Below are positions 30,594 to 33,798 of a DNA stretch of 33,798 bases, piece by piece (within the stretch, counting starts at the first letter, position 1; each line of letters starts with the position of its first letter). The notes under the pieces were generated by a model. That model saw only the letters and a list, made by a program, of their open reading frames with translations, did no database searches and was not told the DNA's origin. Source of the stretch: Gracilaria vermiculophylla (taxonomy: Eukaryota > Rhodophyta > Florideophyceae > Gracilariales > Gracilariaceae); NCBI GenBank assembly GCA_019155205.2, contig JAHNZQ020003149.1:1612996-1646793 (forward strand), given 5' to 3'. The position numbers were made by a program, and so were the translations under genes.

Positions 30594-30611
30594 TGACCTC
30601 ATATGAGGTCA
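30594..30611. repeat. Perfect 18-bp palindrome
   Basis: TGACCTCATATGAGGTCA is its own reverse complement. A second CTTGACCTC lies 21 bases upstream (30571). It could be a dimeric protein-binding half-site pair or an element relic. Confidence 0.6.
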
Positions 30612-30749
30612 GAGCACCATTACGCAAAATTATAAAATTAGAAGTAGAATTTCACCAGTAGGCCAATATTTTGGAAATTTTAAATTTCAAAACCTGCTCT
30701 CCAAGATTGCCTGTGAATAATTAATAATCGTAGAACACGCCATGAACTA

Positions 30750-30830
30750 TCAGAGCAGCTCAGTGGTCATTAGCATACATGGGAGCAACAAATCCTGAGT
30801 TCGAACGTCGCTAAGTTTCTAAGAACTCAA
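30750..30830 (+). ncRNA. tRNA-derived SINE-like head
   Basis: GCAGCTCAGTGGTCATTAGC at 30755-30774 matches a tRNA D-arm and A box. TGAGTTCGAACGTC at 30796-30809 matches a B box. The boxes start about 41 bases apart, close to tRNA spacing. The sequence does not close into a good cloverleaf, so a SINE head or tRNA pseudogene is more likely than a working tRNA. Confidence 0.5.
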
Positions 30831-31114
30831 AACTCCTCTGGGAGCTCAATTAACTCTAGAAATATTTAAACTCTCAGAACTTTTTCAACCCCCTCTGGAA
30901 CAGCAGACAGAATAAGGTGACATATGTGAAAGTGGGATTTTCGTATCAGAGTTCAATAATGTATCAAGTTAAAATAACGGGGATTGAATTAGTAGAAGGC
31001 TTAAGGGAAAAGAACTTTTGCTGAACAATTGCATTGAAATGTTTAATACAACTTAAATAACTAATGTTGTCAATATTCTTGACATTCCTTTTTGAGAATA
31101 TCTTTCAATATACT

Positions 31115-31745
31115 GTGAAAAACCTCAATGTGTTTCATAAAAGAATCTCTGTCAGTACCAGTGTGACAAAAAAGTACTTCTTTTTATTTTTTTTAAATGG
31201 CCTCCGGAACATACAAAATTTGATTATGTGGTACCTCTACAGTAGTTGCATCGCTCATGATAGAAGGTTTTTGTAATCATTCCATTTTTTGTTTTCCTTC
31301 TTCGATTTGTTTGCATTAAATACAGACCAGTGCCAGCAAACATTGGCAGTTTACCAGTATTTTTATTCTCCGTTTTATTTTTGTTCATGTACCCAATGGT
31401 GTCCTAAATATTTTCTATTAAATCATTTGGCAGCTCACAATAAAAATGTTGTGGAATTTTAACGCCTCTGATTCTATTTGCTGCTTTATACAATTTCCAT
31501 GCATCCACTATTCAAATTGCTGAAAGAGAGCAGTTGACTCGAAATGACCACTGGTTCACTTCATTTTTCTTTACAAGATTCAAACAACCTTGTCGACATC
31601 TGTTATTGCGATCAATGATTGATCATGTTTTGTAATATTCTTCAAAAATCTCAGGAATTGCTACCTCAACTTCCATTTTCTGAAAACGTTTTCCCTTTCA
31701 TTGTAGTACAAAGGATCCTAAGTTGATATTCTCTTGTGGTTTTAC
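31115..31745 (-). pseudogene. piggyBac-like (DDE_Tnp_1_7) transposase, C-terminal half
   Basis: On the minus strand: PEIFEEYYKT-stop-SIIDRNNRCRQGCLNLVKKNEV, NQWSFRVNCSLSAI-stop-IVDAWKLYKAANRIRG and ELPNDLIENI-stop-DTIG. This is the end of the DDE core, where the family reads Y-x-x-x-x-x-IDRHNRYRQ-x-x-L-x-LEKK, WS-RVN-S and VDAWLLY. It includes the conserved Asp of IDRHN. A Cys-rich tail follows: NRRRKTKNGMITK, ERCNYCRGTT, VCSGGH, and, after a frameshift, LFCHTGTDRDSFMKHIE (about 31120-31165), the zinc-binding C-terminus. The N-terminal two thirds is missing or unrecognisable. At least four stops and one frameshift. Confidence 0.75.
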
Positions 31746-31820
31746 AATGTGGTACTCCCAAAGAGTGTTTTTATTACATGAACTGAATACAGTACTCTTG
31801 AGAAGTTGTAGAATTTAGAT

Positions 31821-32110
31821 TTATTTTACTTTATTATTGTAGGTAATTAATATAGTGTACAGTAGTGATACATTTCGAGGCGAATTCCGGACACGGTACA
31901 TAATCTGCCGATTGAGCTCTATTTCTTCGGAAAGAAAACCAAGCACCCTGAAGTCTTCCTCTACTTTTTCCGTATGGAAACTTCTGTCGAATGGTTTCAG
32001 GTTTCTAAACAACCGATCCTCAGGTTGTTTCATAGCAGTGCAGCATTGTCCGCCAAGTAAACGCCATTCTCCGCTTGGTGCCCGCGGACCCCCTTTCAGG
32101 ATTTTTCAGG
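31821..32110 (-). other. Coding-like open stretch, unrecognised
   Basis: From about 32108 the minus strand is open for some 95 codons: GGPRAPSGEWRLLGGQCCTA, MKQPEDRLFRNLKPFDRSFH, TEKVEEDFRVLGFLSEEIEL, NRQIMYRVRNSPRNVS. The plus strand is open over the same span (Ser/Arg/Phe-rich). The acidic/basic mix suggests the minus strand if either is real. No family is recognised. It lies just outside the putative end of the DDE_1 element at 32.22 kb. Confidence 0.3.
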
Positions 32111-32220
32111 TTCATGACTGTGATTACCGGATACCAACTTGAGGAACTTGCGCCTTTGGATTCACAAAACAGTCCAAACGGAAGAGTTGCACTACGACCT
32201 GAAAAGGGGAACTGAAGGTA

Positions 32221-32389
32221 CAGGTGAGCACTGTGATTAGTGTGGACCACACTAATTTTGAAGCCACAAAAATCCGGGGGGACACAGTAATTAGCGTGGA
32301 CCACACTATTTCGGTGTCTACACTAATTTTGAGGTGGGTTAATTACTGTTGATCACACTAATTTACTGTCACGGAAATAGTGTGGATCA
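32221..32389. repeat. Subterminal palindromic repeats at the 3' end of the DDE_1 element
   Basis: At least four related copies of a GTGTGGACCACAC-type motif lie between the transposase stop and a TA dinucleotide at 32219-32220. At 32236-32256, ATTAGTGTGG and CCACACTAAT flank a single A. A close copy is at 32290-32309. Half copies are at 32316-32328 and 32352-32363, and an inverted partner (AATAGTGTGGATC) at 32377-32389. Such arrays are the usual binding sites of the element's own transposase. The first base after TA begins CAG, as pogo-type ends often do. The opposite end lies beyond the window. Confidence 0.55.
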
Positions 32390-33798
32390 TTACGGGCTCA
32401 TGCCCACCAATTCACCGTTGAAATTAGCGCGATACTTTGATATTATGGCCTGAAGCTCCGGAAACAACTGGCGTTCCTCCCACTGACCATTCAAATTAAG
32501 AGCCATACCACACCTGAGCATCGCCTTTCTCGCATAACTAATACCATCATTGTCTCTCTGGCCACTCACAACACGCGCAGACGTCGCAGTGAGTTTCAGA
32601 AAGTGTCTCTTTCCTGGGTTTGAAAGCTTTCCAGAAGCTTTAGGTCCATCGACCCACATCCCGTTCTCCAGCATACTCATATTGTAAGCATCCCACCCAT
32701 GACGCCAATACGCCTTTAGCTTCTGAATCACAAAACTATTTGCAGGTTGCACAAGATGCGTTGCGTTACATGAGAAAAATCGAACTTCTGTGTTGCTTTC
32801 TCTCAGTGATTCTTTCACAGCATCGGTAAGGTCATGCGTGTTGACATTATCGAGGTACAGTACGCGTCTACGACCGTTTGGTAACGGTTTAAACACTCTC
32901 CTCTCCCGTACCCATTCGAGAAACACTCTTTTATCCATCCATGCCTTCGGCCCAGTTCGGTAGACAACGCCAGGAATATTATCGGGCAGACTTCGAATCG
33001 GGTAATTCTTATCCGGGTTCTTGAAGATCATCATTGGTGTTTCTAGAGCGGAGTGCGATCCCCCTGAAATAAGAACCATCATCGTCATTCCATCATCTCC
33101 GGAAACTACGTCTGCGTAGCGCACATGCGTGTCTCCGACCAACGCGAAGGTTTTGTGGCTATCCATATTTATACAGAAGTGTGTTTCATCGGCATTGAAA
33201 ACGTTCTCTTCTCGTAGGCGGTGAGACCGAAAATCTCGTGCGAGCTCTCCAAGGTGGTATGCAACTTCCGTTTCAATCTGCCTCTGTTTCGCCGGGGAAA
33301 CCATAAGTTTACCGCATTGAGCGCGATTAACAATGTGGAATCTTTCCATGAAGGTTTGCACCCAACGATGGGTTATACGGTCTTTGATGTAGTCCGCACT
33401 TCTCGGATCGATCATATTTCTATGATACAAACCTTCTGATTTGCTAGATATGAGACCCAGTGCCAACCTTTGAAGGAGTCTAACGTTGAATTTAACACCC
33501 ATTCTTCGCATGCGATTGAATTCTTCTAACATGCTTTCTTGTAATGCCGCTACCCATGGCATTATTTTGCGTCCTCTCCCCTTCACAGCTTTGCAATAGT
33601 GTCGCTTGAATCCGGTTTTCGTATGTCTGACGAAGGAGAACGTGCTGGTCTTTGCCGGTTTGTTGTGTCCTTTGACCAATTCGGTTCTGCTCTTCCAGTA
33701 ACGACGTGCGCGTTGGATATTTGCCTTATAGCTGCCACGAAAGAATTGTGGAAACTTCTTCACAGCACGGGATGTCACATGTTTTTCCCCTTGCGTTT
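32390..33798 (-). CDS. DDE_1 (pogo-like) transposase, open to the window edge (5' partial)
   Basis: This is the only long uninterrupted frame: 462 codons from a GTG at 33778, and open for six more codons to the edge (QGEKHVTSRAV). GTG is not a normal nuclear start, so the true start is outside the window. Numbering from that GTG: residues 1-160 are basic and helical with HTH-like text (FNVRLLQRLALGLI, KDRITHRWVQTFMERF). The core has NADETHFCIN with catalytic Asp197, VLYLDNVNTHD with Asp310, and ATHLVQPANSFVIQKLK with Asn347. The family has Asp in the last position (QPADSF), 36-37 residues after the second Asp. AAT at 32738-32740 is one transition from GAT. The enzyme would cut and paste at TA sites but is predicted inactive. 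Its 3' flank holds subterminal repeats. Confidence 0.85.
   Translation of the reverse strand, partial: TQGEKHVTSRAVKKFPQFFRGSYKANIQRARRYWKSRTELVKGHNKPAKTSTFSFVRHTKTGFKRHYCKAVKGRGRKIMPWVAALQESMLEEFNRMRRMGVKFNVRLLQRLALGLISSKSEGLYHRNMIDPRSADYIKDRITHRWVQTFMERFHIVNRAQCGKLMVSPAKQRQIETEVAYHLGELARDFRSHRLREENVFNADETHFCINMDSHKTFALVGDTHVRYADVVSGDDGMTMMVLISGGSHSALETPMMIFKNPDKNYPIRSLPDNIPGVVYRTGPKAWMDKRVFLEWVRERRVFKPLPNGRRRVLYLDNVNTHDLTDAVKESLRESNTEVRFFSCNATHLVQPANSFVIQKLKAYWRHGWDAYNMSMLENGMWVDGPKASGKLSNPGKRHFLKLTATSARVVSGQRDNDGISYARKAMLRCGMALNLNGQWEERQLFPELQAIISKYRANFNGELVGMSP

Noticed and set aside
33776..33778. GTG at 33776-33778 as the transposase start
   Set aside because: Nuclear eukaryotic genes rarely start at GTG and the frame stays open to the window edge, so the real start is outside.

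Overview
This window reads as a stretch of transposon graveyard from a eukaryotic genome, with no complete host gene that I can recognise. The mix of element families (Ty3/gypsy with a chromodomain-like tail, Ty1/copia with a GDD-type protease site, several DDE_1/pogo-like transposases, a DDE_4 Harbinger-like transposase, piggyBac-like and Tc1/mariner) and the wording of their motifs are most like oomycete (Phytophthora-like) genomes. That organism call is an inference from family resemblance only. Nearly all open frames are short because the elements are riddled with stops and frameshifts. The one long open frame is a transposase at the right edge.

Layout, left to right. 1-2.07 kb: a Tc1/mariner C-terminal scrap on + (about 505-765) and a more complete, broken Tc1/mariner transposase on - (about 1000-1880). 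2.07-13.56 kb: a degraded Ty3/gypsy element on +, with gag, protease, RT, RNase H, integrase and chromodomain-like remnants in order from 2.48 to 7.57 kb. It is bounded by a pair of related ~166-bp repeats (2074-2240, and 12773-13558 after subtracting an insert) that I interpret as its LTRs. Inside it, at 9.6-11.07 kb, sits a DDE_1 transposase pseudogene. About 3.6 kb more (7.57-9.6 and 11.07-12.77) is coding-like but unrecognised. The right-hand repeat is split by a 620-bp insertion made of 79-bp TG...CA repeats alternating with ~140-150-bp spacers. The spacers carry a primer-binding-site-like sequence at one end and a polypurine tract at the other, the architecture of a non-coding TRIM-type retrotransposon in tandem.

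13.9-14.9 kb: a Tc1/mariner pseudogene on +. 16.5-17.7 kb: a DDE_4 (PIF/Harbinger-like) transposase pseudogene on +. 17.8-19.35 kb: two coding-like remnants on - (one K/E/R-rich, one Cys/His-bearing) and a tRNA-Gly-like half between them. 20.56-26.44 kb: a Ty1/copia element with both ~400-bp LTRs, a tRNA-iMet-anticodon type primer site, and broken gag-PR-INT-RT-RNase H; its gag is split by a ~463-bp insertion flanked by a 6-bp duplication. 26.84-28.45 kb: another DDE_1 transposase pseudogene on +. 28.5-31.1 kb: AT-rich DNA with a tRNA-derived SINE-like head. 31.1-31.75 kb: the C-terminal half of a piggyBac-like transposase on -. 32.22 kb to the right edge: a pogo/DDE_1 element on -, with subterminal palindromic repeats and an uninterrupted transposase frame that runs off the window and whose third catalytic Asp is Asn.

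There is no gene network here. The elements act on their own, and their nesting gives a relative order: the gypsy-like element first, then the TRIM-like element and probably the 9.6-kb DDE_1 element inside it; the copia element, then the insertion in its gag. The item most likely to be undescribed is the 79-bp-repeat TRIM-like array at 12863-13482. Its insertion point can be read directly from the unfilled relative at about 2170.
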